Shown here: piece by piece, positions 34,353 through 43,369 of the stretch
Position numbering within the stretch: the stretch's first letter is position 1
Layout: each line of letters opens with the position of its first letter
Assembly (NCBI GenBank): GCA_963668545.1
Contig: OY764868.1
Span: 1,922,001 to 1,986,000 of the forward strand
DNA: 64,000 nt
Source: G963662265 sp963668545
GTDB lineage: Bacteria > Spirochaetota > Spirochaetia > CADAEX01
Direction of reading: 5' to 3'
The notes under the pieces: generated by a model
The model's database searches: none
Told to the model about the DNA's origin: nothing
What the model saw: only the letters and a program-made list of their open reading frames with translations
Program-made: the position numbers and the translations under genes

Positions 34353-34701
34353 ATTCTCCAAAGAGTTTTAAAAGATATTCAATAACAAGAGCAGTCACTG
34401 CCAGTGTGATTACTGTTGAGACTGCACAGACAGAAACAAGAAGGATTATATCTTTTTCAGAGATTCCCGATACAGTAATAACACTCAGAGCTGCGGGGAG
34501 TATAAAGAGCGACAGATTGGCCACCAGGAAAAGGGATGTTTCCCTGACAGATTCTATTTCAATTTTTTTCCCTGAAAGAAGAAGAAAAAGAAGCAGCATT
34601 CCAAGGACACTGCCGGGAAGAATCCCCCTTACCGAATACGAGAGTATGTCTCCGGCCAGGGAAACAGCTGTAAGAATAAAGAATGCCTTAACTGTATTCA
34701 C
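34339..34701 (-). CDS. lrgA: LrgA/CidA family membrane protein
   Basis: 120 residues, four membrane helices. GILPGSVLGMLLLFLLL is the classic LrgA segment, followed by LFILPAALSVI. Holin-like partner of LrgB. The start is GTG 34701 with GGGA 8 bases upstream; it lies inside the 3' end of the GGDEF gene (14-base overlap), so the three genes form a tight operon. Confidence 0.9.
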   Translation of the reverse strand: MNTVKAFFILTAVSLAGDILSYSVRGILPGSVLGMLLLFLLLSGKKIEIESVRETSLFLVANLSLFILPAALSVITVSGISEKDIILLVSVCAVSTVITLAVTALVIEYLLKLFGEYEID

Positions 34702-35905
34702 CAGTAGTTTCCCTTTTATACAGGCAGCTCATATTTCTTCCGCTGTTTTTTGCCATATAAAGAGCGTTGTCTGCTTTTTTGATAAAATCATTGATATTCT
34801 TTACAGGTCCGGATTCAAGAGATACAATCCCGCAGCTTGATGTTATTGAAAGGCTGCAGCTCCCTATATTGATCTTCTTATTTTCTATTCCCCCCCTGAT
34901 CCTCTCTGCAAGAATATAGGCGCCTTCTTCAGAAGTTTCGGGAAGAATAACAGCAAACTCCTCCCCTCCTATCCGTGCAATAATATCCGACTGCCTGAGT
35001 TTTCTTCTGCACAGCCTGATAAATTCCCTTATTACCTTGTCCCCTGCATCATGTCCGTAACAGTCATTGACTTTCTTGAAATGATCAATATCCAACATGA
35101 TTATTGAAAGGGGACGCCTGTATCTCACCGATTTGCTGAATTCACTCTGAAGTATGCTGAAAAACTTTCTCCTGTTTGCAATCCCTGTAAGTTCATCAGT
35201 TTCTGCCAGATATGAAAGCTTTTTATTTGCCTCATCTTTTTTCCTGATTTCCTCGTTAAGTAAAAAATAGAGTTTGTTTATTTCATTATAGGAAAGATAT
35301 CTGTATCTCCTGTTTCTGGAAAGCTCAATAAACATGTACAATCCCATAATATTGACAAATATGAAGAATACAGAGAGCTGTATAAGGTCAGTCCATTCTG
35401 CCGGCGTAAAAAGATGCAGTGCCATAATATATGATACAGATGATATTATTGATGCCGGTGCAACAGATTTTACTGAAAGAGGAAAAAGAAGATACATCAG
35501 AAGAATAATCAGAAGTGTAAATGGGATATTGTATTCAAAATCAGGCCTGTAGGAAATGACAGCCTCATAAGATTCATATAAGCCCATCATCAGAATGAAA
35601 ACAGCAATACTGAAGAGAATATATTTACCAAGTTTTTCAGATGATGCTGAAAAATATATAAAAAATCCCCAGAGAGCAATCAGAGCTCTGTAAAAAAGAA
35701 GCCCTGGTGCAATATCATTTACCTGACTGACAAAAAAAGGGGCAGCTCCGGCCATCAGGAAAAACAGACCTGCTAGAAGAGATGTTTTGCCGATTCTGTC
35801 TGTTATCCTTGCCCATGTAGCCTTCCTGAACTTCTGTTCACTTTCTCTGCAACTGAATTCACCAAAAATATTTAAATTATTATCTTCTTTATTATTATCA
35901 TCCAT
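34688..35905 (-). CDS. membrane diguanylate cyclase
   Basis: 405 residues. Five or six membrane helices (about 40-205), a short coiled coil, then a GGDEF domain from ~235: DELTGIANRRKFF, MLDIDHFKKVND and GGEEF at 313-317. The I-site RQSD precedes it by five residues, so c-di-GMP product inhibition should work, unlike the CHASE4 enzyme at 24-25 kb. First gene of the operon with lrgA and lrgB. Start ATG 35905 has no clear ribosome site. Confidence 0.9.
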   Translation of the reverse strand: MDDNNKEDNNLNIFGEFSCRESEQKFRKATWARITDRIGKTSLLAGLFFLMAGAAPFFVSQVNDIAPGLLFYRALIALWGFFIYFSASSEKLGKYILFSIAVFILMMGLYESYEAVISYRPDFEYNIPFTLLIILLMYLLFPLSVKSVAPASIISSVSYIMALHLFTPAEWTDLIQLSVFFIFVNIMGLYMFIELSRNRRYRYLSYNEINKLYFLLNEEIRKKDEANKKLSYLAETDELTGIANRRKFFSILQSEFSKSVRYRRPLSIIMLDIDHFKKVNDCYGHDAGDKVIREFIRLCRRKLRQSDIIARIGGEEFAVILPETSEEGAYILAERIRGGIENKKINIGSCSLSITSSCGIVSLESGPVKNINDFIKKADNALYMAKNSGRNMSCLYKRETTGEYS

Positions 35906-36078
35906 ATTTAAGCCATTGTTTGAAATTATTATCCTATACTTATTATTGGCATATAAAAATATTAATTCAGTAGCCGGACTTTATATTTTACATATTTTTA
36001 TTGAAACCCATAATATATGATATTAAAATTATTCTATAACAAATTATAAATATTGATAATATAATCCGGAGGAAAATA

Positions 36079-36645
36079 TTGATTAGAGACTTAATTCTCA
36101 GAAACAGGACTTACAGAAGGTTTTTTGAAGAAAACATTGATAGAAAAACAGTTGAAGATTTAATCGACCTTGCAAGGATTTCATCTTCAGCCGGAAACAT
36201 GCAGTCACTCAAGTATTTCATTTCCTGTGATCCCGAAACAAACAGAAAGATATTTCCAAACCTCATGTGGGCAAGCTACCTTAAAGACTGGGATGGCCCT
36301 GAAGAGGGGGAAAGACCTTCAGCCTATATTGTTGTTCTCGGAGATACTAAGATAAACTCGAACTTCTTCTGGGACCATGGAATTGCAGCCCAGAGCATAC
36401 TCCTCGGGGCAGTTGAAAAAGGTCTCGGGGGATGCATGTTCGGCTCATTTAAAAAAGATTCACTCAGAAAGGCAGTCAGTCTTCCGGAACAGTATGAAAT
36501 TCTTATGATAATTGCAATTGGCAAACCCAGAGAAACTGTTGTAATCGAAGAACTCAAAGATCCTTCTGAGATCAAATACTGGAGAGATGGGAACATGGTG
36601 CACCATGTTCCGAAGAGGAGCCTTAAAGACATTATCATCAACTGA
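36079..36645 (+). CDS. nitroreductase family protein
   Basis: 188 residues. NAD(P)H-dependent FMN fold: RRFFEENIDRKTVEDLIDLA, SSSAGNMQSLKYFI, AAQSILLGAVEKGLGG and MIIAIGKPRE. TTG 36079 is used as the start because GGAGG lies 6 bases upstream and no ATG fits. It is more typical of small bacterial nitroreductases than the deiodinase-like gene at 32.5 kb. Substrate unknown. Confidence 0.85.
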   Translation: MIRDLILRNRTYRRFFEENIDRKTVEDLIDLARISSSAGNMQSLKYFISCDPETNRKIFPNLMWASYLKDWDGPEEGERPSAYIVVLGDTKINSNFFWDHGIAAQSILLGAVEKGLGGCMFGSFKKDSLRKAVSLPEQYEILMIIAIGKPRETVVIEELKDPSEIKYWRDGNMVHHVPKRSLKDIIIN

Positions 36646-36778
36646 TACAGTGATTTTACAAGTAATTACCAGCAGCATTTTAATTTTGCTTGCAGTATGC
36701 ATTATTCGGATTTATTATATTCATATATCTTCAGAATAAAATAATTCAGTTTTTCATCTGGGTTTTATTGGAATTATA

Positions 36779-37423
36779 ATGATTGGCAATTTGACAGTGA
36801 AATCAACAGAAAACAACTGCTCCAGCATCGGCATTTCCAGTGATAATTCATATATCTATATAAACAATACTGGTCCGGTCAATTCAATTTCTCAGTATGA
36901 TATTATCAGAAGGTCAATTTCAGTTGGTAAAAATCACAACATAAGAAAATATCTTATTGATACCAGGGGAATTGTTTTCAGCAGCAGATTTATTGTTGAC
37001 TGTGATTTCTTCTACAATACACTGATGGACCTGTTCAGTTTTAATGTTATAGAAAAAATAGCAGTACTGGTTAACAGTAATTCAGATTCAAATTACCTAA
37101 TTCACAGGCTGGCTTCTTACTATCTCGATAATTTCAGTACATTTGTTTCAAAAAGAGATGCAGTTGAATACCTTGTAAATGATAAAGTTAACTCAACTTC
37201 AATAGCAGCCGAATATCCATATTCAGCTATTTCAAAGAAATCCATAATTGTTTTGAAAAACAGATCGGAAAAACTAAAATGTACTTTATGCAACAATACA
37301 TTCTTCAGATATAATTCTTCATTTATCAATCATCCTTTCCAGTGTTTGAAATGCGGAACAGAACATTCCATTCATGATTTATCTGTCAACAGCAGTAAAA
37401 TTGTTTTAGTAATTGTAAAATAA
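36779..37423 (+). CDS. hypothetical protein with STAS-like start and zinc ribbon end
   Basis: 214 residues. Residues ~30-150 show a SpoIIAA/STAS-like alternation (VKSTENNCSSIGISSDNSYI is atypical, RKYLIDTRGIVFSS is the expected STAS strand-turn). The C-terminus carries CTLCNN and CLKCGTEH, a zinc ribbon. No membrane segment. GGA lies 6-7 bases before the ATG. Function unknown; the mix suggests a small regulatory protein. It opens the A+T-rich accessory region. Confidence 0.55.
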   Translation: MIGNLTVKSTENNCSSIGISSDNSYIYINNTGPVNSISQYDIIRRSISVGKNHNIRKYLIDTRGIVFSSRFIVDCDFFYNTLMDLFSFNVIEKIAVLVNSNSDSNYLIHRLASYYLDNFSTFVSKRDAVEYLVNDKVNSTSIAAEYPYSAISKKSIIVLKNRSEKLKCTLCNNTFFRYNSSFINHPFQCLKCGTEHSIHDLSVNSSKIVLVIVK

Positions 37424-37576
37424 TTTTCAACTTTCATTCCGACTGGTTTTCATTATTTTTATTCATTTAGATGCAGTTTTCAATATAATTGACAACTTTG
37501 AATTTATTGATATTTTTTATTTTTTTAATATTGATAATTGTTACAATTACTAATAATTGCATAAAACTAATATTAT

Positions 37577-37605
37577 TTGACACTTTTAAATCGTTAGTGT
37601 AAAAT
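37577..37605 (+). promoter_or_regulatory. promoter of the 99-residue gene
   Basis: TTGACA (37577-37582), 17 bases, TAAAAT (37600-37605). The leader is about 95 bases. An 11-bp inverted repeat (ACACTTTTAAA at 37580-37590 and TTTAAAAGTGT at 37654-37664) spans the start region and could be a regulator site or a leader fold. Confidence 0.65.
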
Positions 37606-37705
37606 CTTTTTTTAGAATTACATTTCACGTCTTTCCCTGCCTAAAAAGTCAAGTTTAAAAGTGTATAACTTACTTTAAGGAAGATTTCTGATTCAGGATG
37701 GAAAT

Positions 37706-38005
37706 ATGAAGATTACCCGGAAAATGATACATGAATCTATAGATGAAATGGGAGATGCTTTTACAAGCAACGAACTTGTAAAACGGATATTTAAAAAATA
37801 CTTTGATTATGATTATGTCTCATATTTGAACAAAGCGGATAAAAAATCACTTCAGAAAGTAATTAGCAAAATAATTGATATTGCCGTTAAAACCGGCAAT
37901 ATAAGCAATAAAAGCGTATTTGAAATGAAATCCTGCGATGATGGTGTATATATAAATTATATCCTGACCAAGAAAAAAAACAATCCTGAACAGGATTTTA
38001 TTTAA
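37706..38005 (+). CDS. hypothetical 99-residue protein, winged-helix-like
   Basis: Charged, helix-rich protein. IHESIDEMGDAFTSNELVKR and KSLQKVISKIIDIAVKTGNI read like a winged-helix DNA-binding domain, with a final beta hairpin YINYILTKKK. GGATGG precedes the ATG. A second, broken copy exists at 45121-45404 in the same region, so this family has duplicated here. No named family recognised. Confidence 0.6.
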   Translation: MKITRKMIHESIDEMGDAFTSNELVKRIFKKYFDYDYVSYLNKADKKSLQKVISKIIDIAVKTGNISNKSVFEMKSCDDGVYINYILTKKKNNPEQDFI

Positions 38006-38023
38006 TAAAACAAGAACTTATAT

Positions 38024-38506
38024 CTAACATCTCTCAATATTCATATATTCTCCAAATATAATATCCAGAGTTTTTGCTTTCCCCAGATCAACACCTTTCA
38101 ACACTGCTTCAGAGAAATAACTGTTTATCAATTCGGATCCTTCAAAGGAACAATATGAAAGGTCTGCATTCAGAAACAGACATGTATCAATATAACAGTT
38201 CAGAAATTCGGAATGGCTTAACTCTGTATTGGAAAAATCACATTCATTAAGCATAGTATTTTCAAAGAATATCCTGAAAAATATCTTTTTGCATTTAATA
38301 AATGATATTTTGTTGAAGAAACAGCTTTTGAAATTTGAAGATATCAAGCTTGTGTTTTCAAAACATGTTATATCAAACTTGCAGTGCATAAAGCTGCAGT
38401 TAAAAAACAATGCGCTGCTGAAATCAGCAGCTGTGAAATCATAATCAATAAATTTTTTGTTCCTGAATGTTTTATTTTTATATATCATTATCTGCACCAT
38501 TCCCAT
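38024..38506 (-). CDS. pentapeptide-repeat protein
   Basis: 160 residues built of A(D/N)LXX-type pentapeptides: FENTSLISSNF, FSNTELSHSEF, NADLSYCSFEGSEL and SEAVLKGVDLGKA. They form a right-handed beta-helix that often mimics DNA or binds partners. The ATG at 38506 opens the frame; ATG 38488 is also possible. It converges with the 99-residue gene, 18 bases apart. Function unknown; such proteins can protect gyrase. Confidence 0.85.
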   Translation of the reverse strand: MGMVQIMIYKNKTFRNKKFIDYDFTAADFSSALFFNCSFMHCKFDITCFENTSLISSNFKSCFFNKISFIKCKKIFFRIFFENTMLNECDFSNTELSHSEFLNCYIDTCLFLNADLSYCSFEGSELINSYFSEAVLKGVDLGKAKTLDIIFGEYMNIERC

Positions 38507-38927
38507 ATGAAATACCGGTGAAACAGCAAAACACGAAAGATCTTAAATTTTAAGTTAAATGTATTAATATTTTTACATTTAAAAAAGGAAGTCCAGGATG
38601 CGTTAGTTTCGAGAAATATTTAAATGATATTATTTAATAATACGTCTATTTTTATAAACCCGGTTCTCTCATCTGTCAATAGCTGCTTCATTTACAACTG
38701 ACTTATTTATAAATGTTTTTGTATTTTTCATAGATATCCTCATGTATTTTACTGAAACATCTTAATGTATCATAATCAAACAAGTTATTATCATTTCCAA
38801 TAACTTCTATAGAGAATATTATCGGGAAAGATATATCTCTTTTATGTTATTTTGTATTGTATAATCTTGATTATTTTCTTTGCTCTGTTTATAGTTCATC
38901 CATATTTAAAATCTGGAGAGTTACATA
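38507..38927. other. intergenic region with a probable gene remnant
   Basis: No intact gene. On the minus strand 38703-38846 is open with protein-like codons (SFPIIFSIEVIGNDNN then FDYDTLRCFSKIHEDIYEKY), ending in a stop but with no start codon, so it is probably a decayed gene end. The rest is A+T-rich without visible features. Confidence 0.35.
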
Positions 38928-39203
38928 ATGAATTTCAGGGCATTAATTACATTGGATTTACCCAATACCTTTTCTGAAAAGAAGAACCTTTTTTATGAGG
39001 AGCTTCATGCAATGCAGTGGTATAAAATAAAAAACATATCTACAGCATGGGGAGTCAACTTTAATGAGGGATTCGACAGATTATCTGCAGTCTCTACATT
39101 AAAATATGATATTAAAAAAGCAAAATACCTGAGTGGTATTCCAAAAGTAAGTTATGCTATTCAGCTTGCAAATTATCATATTGAAACAGGTTTTTTTGAC
39201 TGA
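38928..39203 (+). CDS. hypothetical 91-residue protein
   Basis: Compact beta-alpha-beta pattern: FRALITLDLPNTFSEKKNLF, then YEELHAMQWYKIKNISTAWG, and a helical C-terminus. The shape (small ferredoxin-like fold with a first strand starting MNFRALI) is seen in Cas2 and GhoS-like nucleases, but no catalytic residue supports that. GGAGAG lies 8 bases before the ATG. No family recognised. Confidence 0.55.
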   Translation: MNFRALITLDLPNTFSEKKNLFYEELHAMQWYKIKNISTAWGVNFNEGFDRLSAVSTLKYDIKKAKYLSGIPKVSYAIQLANYHIETGFFD

Positions 39204-39277
39204 GTTCAGCAGACTGTATTATTCTTAATGTTTATTTCATACCTTTAAAAGAAGTTATATTATTCTTTTTTATCTGA

Positions 39278-39306
39278 TTGAAACTGATTGAAGATAGATA
39301 TATGAT
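39278..39306 (+). promoter_or_regulatory. Nudix gene promoter, leaderless spacing
   Basis: TTGAAA (39278-39283), 17 bases, TATGAT (39301-39306), 8 bases, ATG at 39315. No ribosome site. Confidence 0.55.
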
Positions 39307-39314
39307 CTGAAAAC

Positions 39315-39752
39315 ATGAAATACCCGGAATTTACAGTAAGTGCAGTAATTTTCAATCAAGAAAATAAAATACTGCTCTGCAGATCTCATAAATGGGATGA
39401 CAGATATGTTATTCCCGGCGGCCATGTGGAATATGGTGAAAAGATGGAAGAAGCCCTCAGAAGAGAGATCCTTGAAGAAACAGGTTTGTCTGTATATGAC
39501 ATGAGGCCTGCAGGATTGAAAGAGTGCTTTTACAGCAGTGATTATTATTCAGACAGGCATTTTATTTTCATGGACTACACTTGCAGAACTGATTCAAGCG
39601 AAGTTGTATTAAATGATGAAGCTCAGGAATACATATGGGTAAATCCTGAAAATATATCAAACTACCCTCTTGGAGGCTTCACTGAATCGCTTCTGAATAA
39701 ACTGACAGGCCATGATGCTGCAGACAGGGAATATATTTATTATAACTACTGA
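39315..39752 (+). CDS. Nudix hydrolase
   Basis: 145 residues. The Nudix box is complete: GGHVEYGEKMEEALRREILE followed by ETGL, giving G-x5-E-x7-REUxEExGU. Enzymes of this family cleave nucleoside diphosphates linked to another group; the substrate is not evident. Transcribed alone from a leaderless-type promoter. Confidence 0.9.
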   Translation: MKYPEFTVSAVIFNQENKILLCRSHKWDDRYVIPGGHVEYGEKMEEALRREILEETGLSVYDMRPAGLKECFYSSDYYSDRHFIFMDYTCRTDSSEVVLNDEAQEYIWVNPENISNYPLGGFTESLLNKLTGHDAADREYIYYNY

Positions 39753-39851
39753 TGCTCCGTCTTTATATGCATTTCAAGAAATGTAAATTTATTGAATCAA
39801 TAACAAAACAGGTGTATCATAAATTAATTATTTAAAAAAAGGAAATAAAAA

Positions 39852-40112
39852 ATGGATGCAAAATTACAAAAAGAAAAGGATATGCTTATTATAAAAACAA
39901 TGGATATCCACCCTGAAGATTTGTTTTCAGAAAACAATTCAAAGCTGCTGAATACTATTAAGAGGGACATTATAAAGGCATATAATCAGGGACTGAAGAT
40001 CATGATGGATGTATATTCTCCCTTACATTTGGAATCATCATTAAAATATGTTATTTATATAAAAAACACTAATCTGGATTATCTGTCTGATATTGATTTC
40101 AATCTGATTTGA
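39852..40112 (+). CDS. hypothetical 86-residue protein
   Basis: Helical, charged protein with a C-terminal LDYLSDIDFNLI. AAGGA lies 8 bases before the ATG. A second copy with an in-frame stop is at 41128-41325, so the family has duplicated locally. No known domain recognised. Confidence 0.6.
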   Translation: MDAKLQKEKDMLIIKTMDIHPEDLFSENNSKLLNTIKRDIIKAYNQGLKIMMDVYSPLHLESSLKYVIYIKNTNLDYLSDIDFNLI

Positions 40113-40324
40113 TATCAGGGACTTTATAACGCAATTTCACTGAAACCCGGGAATATCCCTTTTCCCTTATATTACAAACGGGATTTTTCCCGAATCCAGG
40201 TCTTTTGTTTCAGTTCCTCATAACTTATTTTCATGTTTATTCTGAATATTTATCATGATTTATTTTTCATGATCAGGGTTTCCCTTCTTGAGAAAAATCA
40301 GATGAAATGTATACTGTTGATAAG

Positions 40325-40355
40325 TTAACAGACGTTATCATGTATAACGTATATT
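40325..40355 (+). promoter_or_regulatory. possible MerR-type promoter of a small RNA
   Basis: TTAACA (40325-40330), 19-base spacer, TATATT (40350-40355). The spacer is filled by the dyad ACGTTAT-CATGT-ATAACGT (40332-40350). The predicted transcription start near 40362 falls at the base of a terminator hairpin. Reading this as a MerR-type promoter is an inference. Confidence 0.4.
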
Positions 40356-40361
40356 CATATA

Positions 40362-40422
40362 TCCGGGAGACTAATTTTTACTGATCATTTGTTACCCCCC
40401 CGCAATTAGTCTCTCTTTTTTT
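40362..40422 (+). ncRNA. candidate 60-nt small RNA with C-rich loop
   Basis: From the predicted start at ~40362 the sequence forms one hairpin: GGGAGACTAATT (40365-40376) and AATTAGTCTCTC (40404-40415), at least 10 bp, followed by T(7). The 27-base loop carries seven C in a row (40395-40401), which could pair with G-rich ribosome-binding sites. No open frame is present. It could equally be a terminator of unknown upstream transcript. Confidence 0.35.
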
Positions 40423-40898
40423 ATTTTGAGAAGGAATCTGATCAGGGATTTCTGCACTTTCATTTAATAGTAAATCCTGAATTCATTATTTATTTTCAGA
40501 CTCTCCGGTTTTTTCAACCTTTCCCGCACCTCACAACTGAATATAAAAATAATGAAATAACATCAGTTAAACTTTTTGTTATAATCCCTAAAATCTATTG
40601 CTCATAATATTCAAAGGGGTATAATTAACTCAACTCCTTTTACACTCAAACTGAATATTTTTTCACAACAGGGAGACTTCGTTCATGCAGCCTGATAATT
40701 TCATATGCAGCTTCAACCTCCTGTGAAGTCTTCCTGTTTTCTCTTATTACTTTCCAGTTCTGCAGTTTTCTGTTTCTGATACTGTCATTTTTTTTATTTC
40801 TTATGTTATGCAGGATGTATAGCAACTGATTTCAAGTGTAAAGCACACATAACCTCATCTTTCTTTTTTTGAATATTTCGTACCTTTTTTGCAACTAA
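40423..40898. other. noncoding A+T-rich stretch
   Basis: No open frame with protein-like sequence, and no repeat or hairpin that stands out. Confidence 0.4.
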
Positions 40899-41021
40899 TG
40901 GATACCTCTGTCAAAATTCTATGAAAAAGATTTGGGATTTAAAGTCGATGACTGCAAAATAGTTGGTAATAAATACGACAATCAATATTTATTAAAAGAA
41001 AAATCTGTTCTCTGTATTTAA
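40899..41021 (+). pseudogene. fragment of a VOC/glyoxalase-type gene
   Basis: An open stretch without a start codon reads IPLSKFYEKDLGFKVDD and then INKYDNQYLLKEK-like residues to a stop. FYEKDLGFKV is the helix-turn of vicinal-oxygen-chelate proteins. Upstream an in-frame TAA closes it, so only the first third of such a domain remains. Confidence 0.45.
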
Positions 41022-41127
41022 TAATATCCAAATTCTTAACATTGTCTTATTCCTGTGATTTCTAATAATTTCTCTTTTTTTGGAGTAATTTAAACAGGAT
41101 CAATTTACCATGTGCCGTTTCACATGA

Positions 41128-41325
41128 CATGATAAGCTTTTCAAGGATATAAAACAGAGTATCCTGGAAGCATATGATCAGGGAATGAAGATCCAGATGG
41201 ATATGTACTCTGTTACAAAATCTGTCACACCCGTAAAATATGCTATTCATCTGTGAAATCACACCCTAGATTATCTGTCTGATATGGACTTTAAGGTTCT
41301 TAACAGTAAGTCACTCACCATTTAG
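41128..41325 (+). pseudogene. broken paralogue of the 86-residue gene at 39852
   Basis: The frame reads DIKQSILEAYDQGMKIQMDM and later LDYLSDMDFKVL, aligning with the 86-residue protein (IKRDIIKAYNQGLKIMMDV, LDYLSDIDFNLI). A TGA at 41254-41256 interrupts it and the 5' part is missing. Confidence 0.65.
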
Positions 41326-41364
41326 ATTGATATAACTGATAGTTGAAGTTTATATAAATATATT

Positions 41365-42567
41365 TCAATATCTACATTTTAATGTAACTTGCCCCCATGA
41401 ATGATAGAAAAAATCTTTGATATTTTGTGGAGGATCATTATCAACTAAAAATTCAACACTTCTAAAGTTAATCGGAGCTATAGATAAATATAAATGTTCA
41501 TTAAAAGCAGTTATTTCCATCCCCCATTGTATTTGTACAAAGACAGGGACTTCTTCAATATTATAATCAACACCAGTTTGGGCATCTAATGTTCCATTAT
41601 ATGCTGATATAAAAAGCTTAGGAGTAAGAAAAAAATTAAATGTAAAAGGAATCCCCCTATCTTTTATATCTCCTTTTATATTTTCAATATTTTTTTCAAT
41701 ATTTTTTTTATCTTCTTCTAATTTATTTCTTTCATTTTTTAAATCCTCCCGATCTTTTATATTATCTAGTTTTTCTTCAATATCACTCAATTTTTCTCTA
41801 GTAAGATTTAAAAGTGATGAATCATGATAATTTAATAAATCTGGTTCTTTAATAATACCATATTTTAATGTTATTGATTGAGATCCTCTTAAAAAAACAT
41901 TTCCCAATTCAAGATTTCTATTCCAATATGTAGACAACCATAAAGTTTCAAATGCTTTAGATAAACACTCAATTTTTTTGGATCGTCCCAAATTCAATTG
42001 AACTGCTATTCTATTCTTAACATGATTATCCCACCCTTCTGGAATTGGTGCGTCATCACTTTTGTGATGTACTACTGTTTGTGTTGCTCCAGCACCTGCA
42101 TCACCGAGACTTCCAATTGAGATACCATATTGAGATTCTCCTATATGATTATAACCATCATCTTCAGAAATAAAATATTGATTGGATACTGAAAAATCAA
42201 AATGAGTCCACCCAGCATAAGGGCGATCATCAATTATTGGAGTACTAATCTCAATATCTTGAGGAGTATACATATTTTGTGCAATTCTTATTGATCTACT
42301 CGAAATGTTATTGACACCTTCATTATGGAATTTCTGATCATATCTTAATCCTCTATCTAAATTATCTATAAATTGGGATAATGGATCTTCATCAGATAAC
42401 AATGTCGTGCAATCCATAGAAAAACCATTCGTATAAAACTCATCAGTTTTAAATAGACTTCCAAAACAGCCATCATTTTCTAGTTGAAATCCAAAAACAG
42501 TTGTTGTTTCTTCTGAAAAGACATTTAGGGAAGTAATCAATAAAAGAATAATAAGTATTTTTTTCAT
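41365..42567 (-). CDS. LpxR-like outer-membrane lipid A 3'-O-deacylase family protein
   Basis: 400 residues with a signal peptide (KKILIILLLITSLNVFS). Motifs of the LpxR/DUF2219 family: QLENDGCFGSLFKTDEFYTN (the END and Y-T-N of the active site), DDRPYAGWTHFDFSVSNQYF and EGWDNHVKNRIAVQLN. Alternating strands support an outer-membrane barrel. Residues 254-304 form a charged coiled coil not found in LpxR. Codon use is more A+T-rich than the core genes, suggesting transfer. AAGGA lies 7 bases before the ATG. Whether lipid A is the substrate is uncertain, since many spirochaetes lack it. Confidence 0.7.
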   Translation of the reverse strand: MKKILIILLLITSLNVFSEETTTVFGFQLENDGCFGSLFKTDEFYTNGFSMDCTTLLSDEDPLSQFIDNLDRGLRYDQKFHNEGVNNISSRSIRIAQNMYTPQDIEISTPIIDDRPYAGWTHFDFSVSNQYFISEDDGYNHIGESQYGISIGSLGDAGAGATQTVVHHKSDDAPIPEGWDNHVKNRIAVQLNLGRSKKIECLSKAFETLWLSTYWNRNLELGNVFLRGSQSITLKYGIIKEPDLLNYHDSSLLNLTREKLSDIEEKLDNIKDREDLKNERNKLEEDKKNIEKNIENIKGDIKDRGIPFTFNFFLTPKLFISAYNGTLDAQTGVDYNIEEVPVFVQIQWGMEITAFNEHLYLSIAPINFRSVEFLVDNDPPQNIKDFFYHSWGQVTLKCRY

Positions 42568-42654
42568 AACATTTTCCTTTTTTAATTTTTACATATATAT
42601 AATAGTAGTAGATAAAGAATATTTTTCAAGATTTTAAATCAATTATATTATTAA

Positions 42655-42702
42655 TCAGTCACTCGCTTAACTATTTGAATCCCCGGGGAACCAGGTGTAA
42701 TA
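42655..42702. repeat. 48-bp direct repeat, copy 1
   Basis: 40 of 48 positions match 43304-43351, same orientation. The middle holds GAATCCCCGGGG, a small palindrome. The pair flanks the 156-residue gene. Confidence 0.7.
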
Positions 42703-42718
42703 TATTGTATTAAAGAGA

Positions 42719-43189
42719 TTATTCTTTAACTGGTATTTGTCCATCTGGATACCATGCAAGCAAACAAGAAGCTATGGTATTTTTAACATCATCTTCTGCA
42801 CCATCTAGAACAATTTGTGCCATAACTTGCGGAATTTCTGTCACATAAATTGCATAATCCATCTTAGCGATATCATCGGGAACAGCAGTTTTCAATGTGT
42901 TTATTATTAAAATCCTAATTTCAGAATCACCTTTCTTCAAAGCTGTTTCAATCTCATCAGAAACAATTGGGATCATTTTCGGATTTTTTAGAATGCCATC
43001 CACAGCGTTTTGAATATCTTCCGCAGATCCTCTTTTTAACTGTTTTTGCACTTCAATAGCTCCGGGATACTTTTTTAATCGAGCTCGCTGTAAAGGGCCT
43101 GTTAAAATTAGTGCTATCGGAAGAACGATTAATGCAGTTATTCCAATCTCTTTTAAAGTAGGAAGCCGCCAGACGATCATATTAGCCAT
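42719..43189 (-). CDS. hypothetical membrane-anchored protein
   Basis: 156 residues: a helix of ~20 hydrophobic residues (ITALIVLPIALILTG) near the start, then a soluble helical part with HEAT-like pairs (AVDGILKNPKMIPIVSDEIE, ILIINTLKTAVPDDIAKM). AGGAG lies 6 bases before the ATG. It is boxed by the 48-bp repeats, so it may be a cassette-like insertion. No family recognised. Confidence 0.6.
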   Translation of the reverse strand: MANMIVWRLPTLKEIGITALIVLPIALILTGPLQRARLKKYPGAIEVQKQLKRGSAEDIQNAVDGILKNPKMIPIVSDEIETALKKGDSEIRILIINTLKTAVPDDIAKMDYAIYVTEIPQVMAQIVLDGAEDDVKNTIASCLLAWYPDGQIPVKE

Positions 43190-43303
43190 GTTATAACTCC
43201 TATTTATTAAATATTAGCTAAAACTTCGGTGATACATTTTTAATATATTACATCCAAATCCTGATCTTCACCATCTTTTTACAAGAGAATATTTTTTAAT
43301 CCA

Positions 43304-43351
43304 TCAGTCACGCGCTAAAAAAATTGAATCCCCGGGGGATCGGGTGTAATA
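43304..43351. repeat. 48-bp direct repeat, copy 2
   Basis: Second copy, 649 bases from the first, same orientation. Together they flank one gene. Confidence 0.7.
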
Positions 43352-43369
43352 AAGAGAAAGTTTATTTAA

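Noticed and set aside
42655..43351. Integron attC sites
   Set aside because: GTTAAGC resembles a core site, but the matching RYYYAAC and folded-stem structure are missing in both copies.
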